Origin: Ricordea florida
Lineage: Eukaryota > Cnidaria > Anthozoa > Corallimorpharia > Ricordeidae
Length of the DNA stretch: 64,000 bases
NCBI GenBank assembly: GCA_949710005.1
Contig: OX453279.1
Coordinates: 14,159,256 to 14,223,255, forward strand
Direction of reading: 5' to 3'
Shown: positions 1 through 10,395 of the stretch, one piece after another
Layout of the letters: every line of letters begins with the position of its first letter
Numbering within the stretch: position 1 is the stretch's first letter
Made by a program: the position numbers and the translations under genes
The notes under the pieces: generated by a model
Databases searched by the model: none
Told to the model about the DNA's origin: nothing
Seen by the model: only the letters and a program-made list of their open reading frames with translations

Positions 1-630
1 GAAGTGTATTATCCGTCACGCGGATTATGTGATTAGGTCAGGAAAGGTCAAACGTCAAAATTTGCTTTGCGTTTCTAGCTCTTGGCAGGGCGGTTTTTTC
101 GGGCCACCTGTGAAATTTTCAGGCAACCTAGAATTAAGGTTTGACTTCACGAGAATAATAGTTTCAAGTTCACAATTAATGTACCAGTTGGGTTTTATTG
201 CTGCTAAAATTACCTTAAATTCGCTCTTCCGCTCAGGAGGTATAATTGGGGGAGTTGGAACAGCTAAGAAATTCGAAATGGCAAGAACTGCATCATAATT
301 TTTTTGTGTTTTTGAAAGAACAAGACGTGCAATAATCTGACCAAATAACAGTGTTAGATGTAAGCGCGTTATTCCGTACGAGCGAAAAGAAAATGCAGCA
401 AATTTGCATTCTGTCAACCGCAGCGGGTCGCGAAGATGGCGTTTTTCAAACTTTCCCGGATTTTGAAAAAAATAAGGCGCCCCAGGATTTTTGAATAGTA
501 TTTTCGAAAATAACGTACCATATGGATTATTTGGGCAAAATATCGGGAAATCGAAATTTTTGTGACTGACTTCAGATTCTCGATATTTAAAGACATCGGC
601 TCTTAAGTACAATCTGCGGATTGGTCAGCG
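1..630. other. no gene recognised
   Basis: I see no supported gene here. A 185-codon minus-strand open frame covers 55-612, but it has no family motif and an ordinary low-complexity composition, so I treat it as chance. The stretch is upstream of or inside an intron of the plus-strand DGK gene. Confidence 0.4.
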
Positions 631-1168
631 TTAAACGGCTGGCGGTAGGGCCCCTGCGTTGTCCTTTGTGGTTTCACTACGAACGGTTCTTTGTCTTACA
701 GGACGATACTTCTCAACCAATTCTTTCATGGCTGTTTCGATCTCAGCACTGATCTCTGCGGACGAAAGCGGTTGCATGAACTTTATGCTGGCAAAATCCA
801 TGCTGGGGACTGGGAAATATGACTTTTCGTGGGTAAAATGCTTGGCCCCCATTTCGTTATTCTCTTCCTAGAAAATCCTGAGAACACTACAGAGTAGTTA
901 AGGTCTCATGCTTTAAATAGGACACTGCGTGAAGATTCTTGTCTATTGTTGTTAGTAGGCTAGACAGCTCAACTTTCTCAATGCCCTCGTTCTTGATATC
1001 AGCAATGTTCTTGTGCAATCGATATATCCGTTGTTCGAGAAGAGTTAATGAAACCTTGGTTTCCTTCGAAACAGTTCCTTCATGTCCGTTAGTTGCTGTG
1101 GTTTCATTTATGCCATGCCTTTGTTTCACTTCAGAAACGGTCTTCTTTATGTGTTCATTTACACACAA
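631..1168 (-). pseudogene. unidentified coding-like segment, two minus-strand frames
   Basis: Two minus-strand open frames follow one another: 1168-887 (93 codons, predicted helical and rich in Lys/Glu/Leu, possibly coiled coil) and 852-631 (73 codons). A stop and about 34 bases separate them. The compositions look protein-like (charged heptad-like stretches, few rare residues), but I recognise no domain. They may belong with the 1666-1902 segment, which lies upstream on the same strand, as pieces of one decayed mobile-element gene. They could equally be chance frames. Confidence 0.22.
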
Positions 1169-1665
1169 GACGTTGTTTAAAGCATCTTGAATATGCTTCC
1201 GCTCTCCTGGTGTTTTGACTCTACGTTCACCAGTTTATGCATCGTTCCTTAGACTACAGTTTTGCAGTAATGTTGGAGCTCTAATTATATTTCTGTTCTT
1301 GGTATACAAAGTACTAACATGCCAGGAAATTTGAATGCAATAGCTACACATTAAAAAATAAATTATTTTCCCCCTTACCCACCCCCCTACTCCCCTCACA
1401 TTTACGCTAATTTAATCTCGCGCGCTCGACCATCTTGTGAGAAAATAAAGGAGCTCTGAACCAGCGGACTACGAAAATGTAGTTTCACTTCAAATTTCGT
1501 TGCATTCAGTAAAGACCAGCAAACATTGTAAATAAAATATTTCGAGAGGACTGAAAGAGCGGCGTCGTGAAAGGGTTCAAAATTCCGGCTACCATGCGTA
1601 ATTACAATTACAGAATGCCAGGGAGAATGTAATATTCCAGTCAGACATTAAATATTATAAACATA

Positions 1666-1902
1666 CTAAATACCGTTTAGTTCGCTCCCTGCTTTCTCTG
1701 TGAGCATGATTGGTAGCTCTAATTGCCACTGTCTATCGGTAGTTATTGCAAAATTTTCAATTTTTCCTCCAATTCCTTTTGACATCCTGTAGAGCTTTAG
1801 TTCATAATTATCAAACCCATATTTTGTATCCATTCGTTCAAGCCTATAAACGCCACCAGATGCTTCTTCAAAGTCTACACTGTCTGCAAACCACTTTTGA
1901 TT
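1666..1902 (-). pseudogene. unidentified 78-codon coding-like segment
   Basis: A minus-strand frame is open from just after a TAA (1905-1903) to a TAG at 1668-1666. It lacks an early Met; the first ATG would leave about 56 residues. The translation has real-protein character, with segments such as GGVYRLERMDTKYGFDNYEL and WQLELPIMLTEKAGSE. Upstream of the TAA the same frame stays open for roughly 35 more codons, so the TAA may be a nonsense change in an older gene. I do not recognise the family. It lies upstream of, and antisense to, DGK exon 1. Confidence 0.35.
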
Positions 1903-2414
1903 TTATCCGGCTTTTGTGACGTTCAAATGCTCTATCGGAATCGAGACGATAGAAGCCAACGATCGTTTTATAACAGCACATTTCGATTCTCCTTGTTGCC
2001 TGAAGGGCGTGTTTTTCAATTGAGGATCATGTAACAGATATTGTGAGAGCCAAGTTAAACAGACCTAACAGAAAACTCAGTGTGATGGTTTCGGTCTAAA
2101 AACAATCTAAATAACATTGATATCAACCGAAAAAAGTTAAAATACTAATATTTCAACGGAATAAAGTTATTTTAAGTGAATTTCAAGCGAATAACAATGG
2201 CTAAAGCCTTTTGTCATTTGTCAGTAAATCTTACTACGAATGTCAGTTGTCTATTGAATTTTATGGTGTTTGTCAGTCATCAGTTGTTTTTTTTGGCTAT
2301 TTCTCAATTGTCAGTTAATGCCATTTAGACCCACGAAGACGAATGGGAAAAGTACAAGTATTTTGAATGAATAATAATGCAGCTAATTTCAACTACTATC
2401 CCCTTTTTCTCTAG

Positions 2415-2628
2415 CCCATGGATTATGAAGGCTTCAAGTTATTTATGTCCGCTTATCTTGGAAATGAGGTCAGTGAGGAGCTGTGTGAACATCTTTTCTG
2501 GGCATTCCACAAACAAGTTCCTGTCTCCAGTCTTCAGTCGCCATCATTGTCAAAGACTATTTTTGACAGTGTGGCTGTCACTGTGTCTAACTCAAAACAG
2601 GATATCAACAAAGCAGACCAAAGAAGAC
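2415..2628 (+). CDS. diacylglycerol kinase (type I-like), N-terminal exon
   Basis: Coding exon of a diacylglycerol kinase, the enzyme that phosphorylates diacylglycerol to phosphatidic acid and so ends DAG signalling at membranes. The segment MDYEGFKLFMSAYLGNEV followed by a CEHLFWAFHK-like motif matches the recoverin-homology N-terminus of DGK alpha/beta/gamma (family pattern: D-[FY]-E-G-F-K-L-F-M then HLF..F). A pyrimidine-rich acceptor (ttttctctag) ends at 2414, and a strong donor (gtgagt) starts at 2629. The exon starts in phase 0 and ends in phase 1 (214 nt). The ATG at 2418 is internal, not a start. The following intron is about 24.2 kb and full of transposons. The phase agrees with the exons at 26826 and 47589. 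Confidence 0.72.
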
Positions 2629-3530
2629 GTGAGTTTGAGTATTTTATTTTCAACCTGGAAATGATGAAACCATTTCTCTGTTGCCTACACTGCATTCCGT
2701 TTGTTAATCCGTTGACTACTACTGCATAAGGCTTGCATATTTTCGCTGATGGATTTTGTACCTACATTTTTCTTTGAAAAAAACCTGTTCGTGAATCAGG
2801 TGTTGGCATTAAATTTTAAGTCGGTTCCTCTTCTGATGATCAAGCTTTAAATTAGTGTTGTTTGTAGAAGAAGTTTACTTACACTTTCGCACAAACAGCA
2901 AACTTATGGTTTTCATCAAAACTTGGACAATCCTTACTTGGTTGTTTGTGACATTCCAATTAAGTCAAGCTTGCATTTTCCCTTTGTCATGACACATTTT
3001 CGTGTGATAAAAACAAAAGCAAATTCAGTTGCAAAAGCAAACAATCACCTACACGTATGCAAAGTGCCTGCAATGTGGCGGTTTTGCATGCGATTAACTC
3101 GCAAAAAGCGCATGTGTAAAATTTTACATGCAGTGAATTTACACGCAACTTGCGTGCGCCATTTACAGGAAAAGGAAATTACTTATTAGCATACACGCAG
3201 AACGTGTGTAGATTTACTAACTGGTGTACAATGTTTTGTATCTTGCCGAACGTTTATCACCAGCAAATGGTCCAGTAAAATCTCTTGTGCAAATACTGCT
3301 CGTTCCTTAGGTAAACAGATGGAATTTTCTTTAGTGGCTGCAACACAGTATATTGCAACGTGAATGCTGAATATGAGTAGTAATTCCGAAATAGAATTTT
3401 TCCGTATCACGAACGTTTACTTTTATCACATATGACTCGATGATTTTGTTATCGGTTGAGGTGCAGTCATGCAACAAAACGAAAAACCATCGGCACTCGC
3501 AATTCATTATCTTCTGATCTTTAGCATTAC
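2629..3530. other. intron sequence, no gene recognised
   Basis: First part of the large DGK intron. I see no supported gene. Small open frames at 2923-3189 (+) and 3186-3410 (-) carry no motif. Confidence 0.4.
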
Positions 3531-3600
3531 TCGATAAAATTGACCTTTGGGAGTGGTTTGAGCATGCAATTAGACAAATACAATTTCATATATATATACT
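3531..3600 (-). repeat. dispersed repeat, copy 1
   Basis: The reverse complement of this stretch matches 15009-15080: both read as a TATATATATATGAAAT.GTATTT block followed by CTCAAACCACT and AAAGGTCAA. It is a short interspersed repeat of unknown class present twice in one intron. Confidence 0.5.
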
Positions 3601-3807
3601 CTGATAAAACATGGGTTTTTGACCTGTCAGAGTGCGCGTAGGGTACTATCTATGTTATAAATATATAGATAGATAGATAGATAGATAGATATAGATACAG
3701 ATACATCTATCTACCTATCTATATATATATGTTTATTTCTATTTATAACATGGATAGGAGCCTGTACGCGCTCTGATTGGTCAAAAACCCATGTTTTATC
3801 TGAGTAT
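3594..3807. repeat. foldback MITE with GATA microsatellite loop
   Basis: The two ends are inverted copies: the left arm contains GATAAAACATGGGTTTTTGA and the right arm its reverse complement, with arm homology of about 80 bp each (3594-3665 and 3735-3807). The centre is a (TAGA)n/(TATC)n microsatellite at about 3661-3725. It resembles a short non-autonomous foldback element. No coding capacity and no clear target duplication were seen. Confidence 0.65.
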
Positions 3808-3934
3808 AAAATAGAAAAATGTGTTTTGTTGTTTTTCGCCACATTACCTCTAATCGACATTCTTGTTAGAGATGGCGAAAAACAAATTCTTTAAAGAAAT
3901 TCATGATGCAGTTCTCTACGAAGCAGCAGGAAGT

Positions 3935-4865
3935 TTTTTTTCTTTTTTTCACCAAAGTTTTTTATTAATCAACACTATGTATTATACTTACATACGGACT
4001 TACACTTAACTACGGTAATTTGCACTACTCACGAATTACACTAGAATTTACACAAGTCCCATTGAATTACAGTTGATCTATTTACATCGGTATTATTTGC
4101 ATGTTAATTTCTAACTAAAAAACTAGGTAACGGAGAAAAACAAATTAAAATACAAAAGCTAGGAAGAGAAAGCACAAAATACAAATTTTATACAGGTAAA
4201 AAAAAAATTTCCATTTGTTTTTGAATTCCCTCTCCTTATTGCAAGTCACTGAGATATATTTTTCTAGATTAATTTTGTCGCGCACAAGTGAAACAAAATC
4301 ATCGAATTGGTACTTCATGGTATTTATAGCGTTAACATATATGAAATATTTACCCAAAATAATGAGATGGTTGAGGGCTAAACAGTAAGTGTGGCAGCGA
4401 ATTATTCCGAACATAACCTCTAGTTCTGACAGTAGCAGTTTCGTATTACTACAGATTGAGTACCACTCCTGGAATCTACTCCAAAGAGAACTTGCATGCG
4501 TGCAGTTTATGAATAAATGCCACAGGGTCTGACACTCGGCAGGACAGAAGGGACAGGAGGGCGAGGCAACTTTTTTCATTTTGTGTAACAAGCTGTTTGT
4601 TGGTAAAATTCGGTGAATGATTTTGTATTGGAACATCGTCAGTTTCACTTCTCTTGTAGCTCTGAATGGTAGGAGGTAGATTTTATTCAATTCACTTTTC
4701 TCGACTCCAGAGTTTTTTTTTTCTGAAGTTGTTGGAGGTAGATTTTCAAGGTTAAGCAGGATACTGTATATTGCCTTGCATGATAGTGAACAGATTAAGA
4801 TAGGAGGCGTAGCTGGCCATGGGTAGCAGAAAGTTTTGATGCCGAGATTAGTATATCAAATACCG
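3935..4865 (-). mobile_element. LINE 3' end (5'-truncated)
   Basis: A minus-strand non-LTR retrotransposon tail. The open frame 4690-4145 (181 codons) encodes the C-terminal region of an L1/Tx1-like reverse transcriptase protein. It carries the zf-RVT type signature C-P-F-C...E-x-x-x-H-L-F-x-x-C around residues 45-65, then a run of large hydrophobics at the end. Related frameshifted coding continues to about 4860. A T-rich block at 3935-3950 on the plus strand is the poly(A) tail of the inserted copy. The RT catalytic domain is absent, so the copy is dead on arrival. Confidence 0.7.
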
Positions 4866-4884
4866 TAAAGAAGAAGAAGAAGAA

Positions 4885-5003
4885 GCGAAAACAATCGAGA
4901 AGTCGCGTTTTGTCGAGCTATCGGAGGACGACCTTGACGATACCGCTGACCGTGCCGAGGCACAAACCACCAAGAACACAATGAAAAATGAAACTATTTG
5001 AAG
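4885..5003 (+). pseudogene. possible Crypton/KCTD1-type N-terminal fragment
   Basis: A 38-codon open frame contains KSRFVELSEDDLDD, which resembles ESRFATLTKEDLDLLLDD at the start of the Crypton protein at 58684 (minus) in this window. The frame hits a TGA at 4999-5001, directly before AAG followed by gtaagc, a good splice donor at 5004. It may be a first exon of a Crypton-derived gene or a broken copy. The call rests on one short motif. Confidence 0.33.
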
Positions 5004-5206
5004 GTAAGCACAAAACAATAAATGAAATTTTTCAACTGAAAGTATATTTCTCTGTACATTTGCAACAATTTAAGTAACAAGCGAGAAACCTATACACTGC
5101 AACGATAAACAGAATGGCTGAATAGGACATGTACAAAACTTAAACAATTTAAAGCGAGTAAACTTCAGTGTTCTGTGTGAATAAAAATAGGCACAATGTA
5201 TTTATT

Positions 5207-6460
5207 TTAGACTGGTGTAATGACAGAGGGTTGGATAAAAAGCTTTCCGAGCTCAGTGACATAGTGACCAGGTTTAGTGCTTACGGGAATCGTCTTTGGC
5301 CGTTGTGAGATCAACCTTACGTACTCTGCCATCAGCACTGACATATGCCTTGGTGATTCAGGCAAGAGGCCAACTGTTTCTGCGTTCGTCCTTGCGTCGT
5401 AAGAAGTCAAGGTCCCCTTCCTCCAGGTTACTTGTTTCATCTTGCCACTTCCGTCTTGTTTGGAGAGTAGGTAAATACTCTTTAGAAGACGTTCGCCAGG
5501 TGTTGGACTTGCCTCCACTGCTTGCTGAACATTTCTGTGTGTCTGACGTTTCCTGGTATGGCCTTCAGGCTCTGAGATTTCTGCGTGGGGCCTAGCATTC
5601 ACAATGGCTGTGACCTCAGCCATGAGCGTTGAGAGGACTTCGTGAGTTAGACGCTTGGGACCGAGATCTGCAAGGATGGAGTCTAAGATCCGTCGGGTCA
5701 CTCCTATCATTCGTTCCCTGGCTCCACCGGTGTGAAAGGCGTGGGGGGAATGTAAAATCCACTCGCAGCCCTCTATGGCCTAGTACGACTGGACGGCACT
5801 GTCATCCAACTCCTCAAAACAGGACTGGAGCTCGTTGTGTGCACCAAGGAAATTAGTTCCGCAGTCAGAGCGAAGCTGAATTGCTGGACCACGTAAGGTT
5901 AGAAATCTTCGCAGTTCATTATGAAGCTTGACGTAATCCATGGACTGTATCAATTCATTGTGGATGGCTCGTGTGGCGAGACTGGAAAAGAGAACTGCCC
6001 AGCGCTTGTTTTTGGCTAACCCACCCTTCGTCCTTTGTCTACTTATCATCCAGGGTCCAAAGACATCAAGCTCAACGTAACTGAAGGGTGGTGCTGGACG
6101 ACCCCTCAGCTTCTTGCACTTTATGCAGTTGTTGATTACGCTGTTAATTGCCCGGTTGCTTCCAACAATCCACATCCCACTGCTTCTGATGAGGCCAAGG
6201 GTGAAATGTCTCCCCTAATGATGCACTTTTTCGTGGTAATACTTGATTAGGAGCCCAGCAACGTGGTGGGTGCTTGGAAGGATAAGGGGGTGGCGTTCTT
6301 TGTAATTCAGGTCCTGGTCTAGTATTGGGCATAGCTTTAGGAGTGAGCTTGACTCTGGCAACTTTCTGGCAACCCTGAGGCATTTGATTTCTTCTTCATA
6401 GGTTTCATACTGAACGTTCTGTATGATTAGAAACCTTGCTTCACTTAGGGCTTGCACCAA
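5207..6460 (-). pseudogene. BEL/Pao integrase and DUF5641 region
   Basis: The integrase part reads from about 6460 to 5780. It has a zinc-binding CxxC (INNCIKCKKLRG), the family motif with PPFSYVELDVFGPW (first catalytic Asp in DVFGP), and QLRSDCGTNFLGA (second Asp). The C-terminal DUF5641-like region covers 5710-5207 and includes MIGVTRRILDSILAD and a conserved WRKG block. Frameshifts separate 6460-6215, 6175-5780 and 5710-5207. In a live element this would insert the retroelement cDNA. Confidence 0.8.
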
Positions 6461-6576
6461 GGAGGGTGACGCACTTCTCTCGGAAACTCGACAGCATGAT
6501 TGTGCAAAGGATTTGAGTCTTACTATTGCCTTTACGAGGTCTCCTCACTGCGAGAACCTTGAGAAATGGCCAGTTC

Positions 6577-7640
6577 CTAGAGATTTGTTTGGCTGAGTTC
6601 AAGTCTAAGAATAGTTGTGGCATGGGCTGGAGACAACTTTGCTTTGCCAAGGCCAAAGGAGGCATGAACGTTACCATCATCCTGGATGACTCTTAAATAT
6701 GAGACCGCTCCAGTGCCTTCCGTAGATGCGTCACAGATTGTGTGTAACTCCCTCCGATTAGCTGACCTGAATGGGATAGTAGTGTAGGCACGCGGAACTC
6801 GTAGCAATGGCTTGCAGTGTTTGACACCACATCTTTCATGCCGGCCTTAGGTCATCTGGTAATAGTTCATCCCAGTTTTCAGGCTGAAGGTGGTTTCGTT
6901 TAGCCATCCTGGATTGAAGTAGGAATTTGCTTTTGATGGCAACAGGAGCAGCGAGACCCAGTTGGTCGTACAAGCTTTTGATGACCGACAGGACACCTCT
7001 CCTAATAAATGGTTTTTCTTCTAGAGAAACCTTGGATGTGATTGCGTCGGTTGATATGTCCCAAAGGACTCCCATAGAGCGCTGTACGGGGATTGTGTCT
7101 TGTGAGAAATCTAGATCGCGAAGGTCGGAAGGCTTGAATCATCTCCGAGTGGCTGGACGCTATTTTGTGTAGACGCAGGTTGGCTGTTGCCAGCATGGCT
7201 TGTGTGCGCTTCAGCAGGTCAATTGCTTGAGCTGGAGTGGCCATAGACTTCAAGCAATCGTCCACATAAAAGTTTTTAGCACGAAGGTCTTCACATCCGA
7301 TCCAAAATCCTGTTCCCCAACTTCAGCTGTTTTCCTGGGTTGTTATTCTTGGGCCAAAAAACGTCATGAGGGTCCTGTGTTCAGGCGTAGCTAGAAAGGA
7401 ATGGAACATCTGCTCTATGTCTACCATGAAGGCAGCAGGGTCTTGACGGAAAAGTATCAGAATGCCCAGCAAGCTATTAGTCATGTCGGGTCCTGACAGA
7501 AGAATTTGTTCAAAGAGATTCCTTTGGTTTCTGCTCCAGCGTCAAAGACTACACGGATCTTTCCTGGTTTTTGAGGGTGGTAGATGCCGAACAGCGGAAG
7601 GTACCAGCCGAGAGCGGGCGATCTTGCCTCGGTGACTCGT
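6577..7640 (-). pseudogene. BEL/Pao reverse transcriptase and RNase H remains
   Basis: The RT C-terminal/connection region is clear at 7075-6836 (GVLWDISTDAIT, then RRGVLSVIKSLYDQLGLAAP, a hallmark of BEL/Pao pol). The RNase H region at 6807-6577 includes ELHTICDASTEGTGAVSYLR with the catalytic-type Asp. The catalytic RT palm between about 7640 and 7080 is heavily frameshifted, with only short readable blocks, so no active polymerase is encoded. Confidence 0.75.
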
Positions 7641-8600
7641 TAGGCGTGACCACTGTCAAGGCGCTTCTGCATGAAGTTGCAATAATCTTGCTTCATCGAG
7701 GGATTCTTGTCTAAGGTCCGCTGGGGTGTCTTCAGACGTCTAAGGACGTCTCGGCGGTTATCTGGTAGACTGATAGTTCCATCACGGAGTGGCAAAGGTG
7801 CTTCCCAATTGCCAGACTCGACCTTAGTCAGCGCGTGGTTCATGGTGCTTATGAACTTTCTGTCTTGGACTGACATTCCCGGCTTGTTGTCATTTTTTGT
7901 GCATAGGAACTCATTGTGTCCCAGGCCATCCTCAAACGTTCCTTTGACAAAAGTTCTTCTCCTCTCATCCGTTACCAAATAAGCTGTTAGATGTGCGTCT
8001 GAGTCGTGTTTAATGTAGAGCCGGTTGGTACACGGCAACAGAAGGATGGACGTCCATTTTCAAGGACTGGGGTCTTGTACGCTGATACCATACTGGGTTT
8101 GTGGACCCCATCCAGACAGGCATTTCCAAGCACTACCCATCCGAGTTCGAGACGCTGAGCCCATGGTGCATTCCTGGGTCCGTTTCTAGCCTCGTGAACT
8201 TTATGTAGAGGGGGTGCATCTCTTCCAATGAGAAGAAGAATTTCTGCGTCTGTGTCCAGGTCAGGTATTCGGTCAGCGATGTCTTCTAAATGAGGGTGTC
8301 CCCTGGCTACGGCAGGAGTAGGTATTTCGTCTCTACTGTCTGGAATGGCATGACATTCAGTTAGGACGGGGAGCGTATATGTCAAGGAGCTGTCCAGAGA
8401 CTCGATGACCAAGTTATGGCCACGTCTTCCTTTCACTTGCCTGGCCCCTGAGCATGTCTTGAGTAAATAACTTGTGGGTTCTCCACCCAAGTTCAGGAGA
8501 TCGAATAGCCTTGGTTTTGCCAGGGAACATCGATAACTGCGTGCACTTGAACCTTGTTTTCAGGGTGACCATGCACAAACATTAGTTGGGCATATTTTCA
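7640..8600 (-). pseudogene. BEL/Pao protease (DUF1758-like) and pol linker
   Basis: 8490-7987 encodes a DUF1758/peptidase A17-type region: SYLLKTCSGARQVKGRRGHN, then AEILLLIGRDAPPLHKV and APWAQRLELGWVVLGNACLDG, which is typical of BEL/Pao protease. 8038-7640 continues into the spacer before the RT (the FVKGTFEDGL and KTPQRTLDKNPSMKQDYCNF blocks). The catalytic D-x-G part should lie near 8500-8600 and is not clearly readable. Confidence 0.75.
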
Positions 8601-8767
8601 AACAGGATTTCCCTGCGGCTGCCTCCCCATATATTTCTGTGCAGCTAGCCATGACTTCGTTGGGCTCCCCGCCTTGCTGAGTGGCGCCTGTTGGTTATTT
8701 GCGTTGTGCCGCTGGCTCATTAGGAGGACCTGCGTGTAACGCTGTAAGTAGTGTAATCTTGCGGATT

Positions 8768-9102
8768 CTGGCCCACTGGAAAAATAAATTAAATTCCACA
8801 TAACACGATTCCAGGACAAATTTGAAATAAAAATCAACAAAATCAAAATCAGATCAAAATCCGTCAAAATCCCAAAAACCAGATCAAAAAAATCAAAAAA
8901 ATCAGATCAGAAATCTCAGAAATCAGATTTAAAAAAAAAACCCAACAAAATCATACTTAATCACACAGAGCAGAATAAGAACAAAATCAAAATGAAAATC
9001 TCAATCAAAATTTATCGGATCGACCCCTGGCAACCATTCGACTCGCCCTTTCTACCAATTTTCGTAGAATCTCTAGGGATGGCATATAAATATTCGACCA
9101 TC
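8768..9102 (+). repeat. left terminal inverted repeat
   Basis: 335 bp, matching the reverse complement of 11444-11789 with scattered differences. The inner part is an AT-rich degenerate array of AAAATCAGATC/AAAATCCC-type units (about 8840-8945). The last part (CGGATCGACCCCTGGCAAC onward to CTCTAGGGATGGCATATAAA) is unique sequence shared by both ends. Confidence 0.85.
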
Positions 9103-9353
9103 GCTGTCTTCAGTTTTAACCATTCATTCATCCTCGCATGTTGTTGGTACAACTTGAGCATGTCACATAACATAACTAAAAATTGATAAGTGCATCAAAT
9201 TTCATGTGACTGCAGCAATGAGTGAAAACTTGGAACCCAACAGATATGCAAGAGTACCATACGGTTTGAAAGCAGAGTCTACCCTTCACAGAACTACGTT
9301 TCATCCATCCACTACCAATCCAGGTGAAACATTAGAAGTGGAAATTCCTAGTT

Positions 9354-9603
9354 ACCTCCGCCAAGGAGGTTATGTTTTCACGCCTGTCTGTTTGTTTGTT
9401 TGTCTGTCTGTTAATCGTTTTACGCAAAAAGTAATCAACGGATTTGCACCAAATTTGGTGGAAAGGTCGCAAATATACCCAGGATCAATCGATTAAAATT
9501 TGGGATTTATCCGGATTAAACTCCGGATCTCAGATCCAGATGAGTGTAATATCAGGTGTTGATATGTGGCGGGGTGGAGGTATGCGCTCTACCGAGTGCC
9601 CTT
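9354..9603 (+). mobile_element. 250 bp MITE/SINE-like insertion
   Basis: Starts ACCTCCGCCAAGGAGGTTAT and ends CCGAGTGCCCTT, flanked by the 6 bp direct repeat CTAGTT (9348-9353 and 9604-9609). The start and end motifs and the internal GTTTGTTTGTCTGTCTG tract match a short repeat I remember as widespread in invertebrate genomes. It has no coding capacity. It splits the capsid-like frame cleanly, so it is younger than the capsid element. Confidence 0.75.
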
Positions 9604-9762
9604 CTAGTTTACAGGAGGATATTGTTATAGTCCCGAGTAGTGAATTTCGGATCTTCAATCTAACCGTCACAGGACAAGCGAATAATACCGTCGTAAACAA
9701 TATCGGTAGGAATCCCAGTAAACAGAATGGAGTCAGTTTTGGAGGTCAACTGCTTCAAGATG

Positions 9763-10395
9763 CAACAACAACAACAACACTTTATTTAGCACTCGAGATT
9801 GATTACATTACATTCATATAATTATTATGTCTTATAAGTTAATGTTTGAAAAGAGCGCAAGGAACTTGATAATAGTTAAAACTAATCGAGTCAAGTACCT
9901 CAGCCAAGGGTCTATAACTAAAATTTTGACAGTATGTTGTAGGAGGATACATCAACACAATAGACGAACAGGAGAAGCAACAGAGAACTAAACAAACAAA
10001 CAAACATATAAAACAAATAACTTGGGAGAACGGCTTTGATTTTAGTTTTTGTCTAGATTTAATTGGAGATGACACAAGAATTTTAGTTATTATATCCATC
10101 GATAAAGGAGTCAACCAAAAATTTCTTAAAAGAGGATCGTGGTTTACTTTTAAAAAGTTCTGAGATTGAGTTCCAGATTTTGACGCCCAAATAAGGAATG
10201 TAAAATTTTCCATAATTAGTTCTTATTCTAGGAAGGTAGTATGATCTCTTAGCTGCCAGTCTAGTATTGTATTGATGTATCCTGTTGACTGGTAGAAAGA
10301 AGCAATTAAAGACAGTAGGCAGACTATCTGAGTAAAAGTCATACATAAAGAGGGCATTGTGTAAAAAAATTATATCAGGTAATTTGAGCAGTCCA
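9763..10395 (-). mobile_element. CR1/L2-like LINE 3' fragment
   Basis: A minus-strand LINE end flanked by the direct repeat AAGATG (9757-9762 and 10396-10401). The frame 10406-10083 encodes a typical LINE C-terminus (YNTRLAAKRSYYLPR, YGKFYIPYLGVKIWNSI). The 3' end is a (TTG)n tail, seen as (CAA)n at 9763-9780 on the plus strand, as in CR1/L2 elements. The copy is severely 5'-truncated (633 bp). Confidence 0.82.

Noticed and set aside
55..612. 185-codon minus-strand frame as a gene
   Set aside because: No motif, no splice context, and frequent Phe/Pro runs; most likely chance.
2418..2729. Reading the first DGK exon through to the stop at 2729
   Set aside because: A consensus donor gtgagt at 2629 lies exactly where similarity to DGK ends and gives the phase needed by the next exons.
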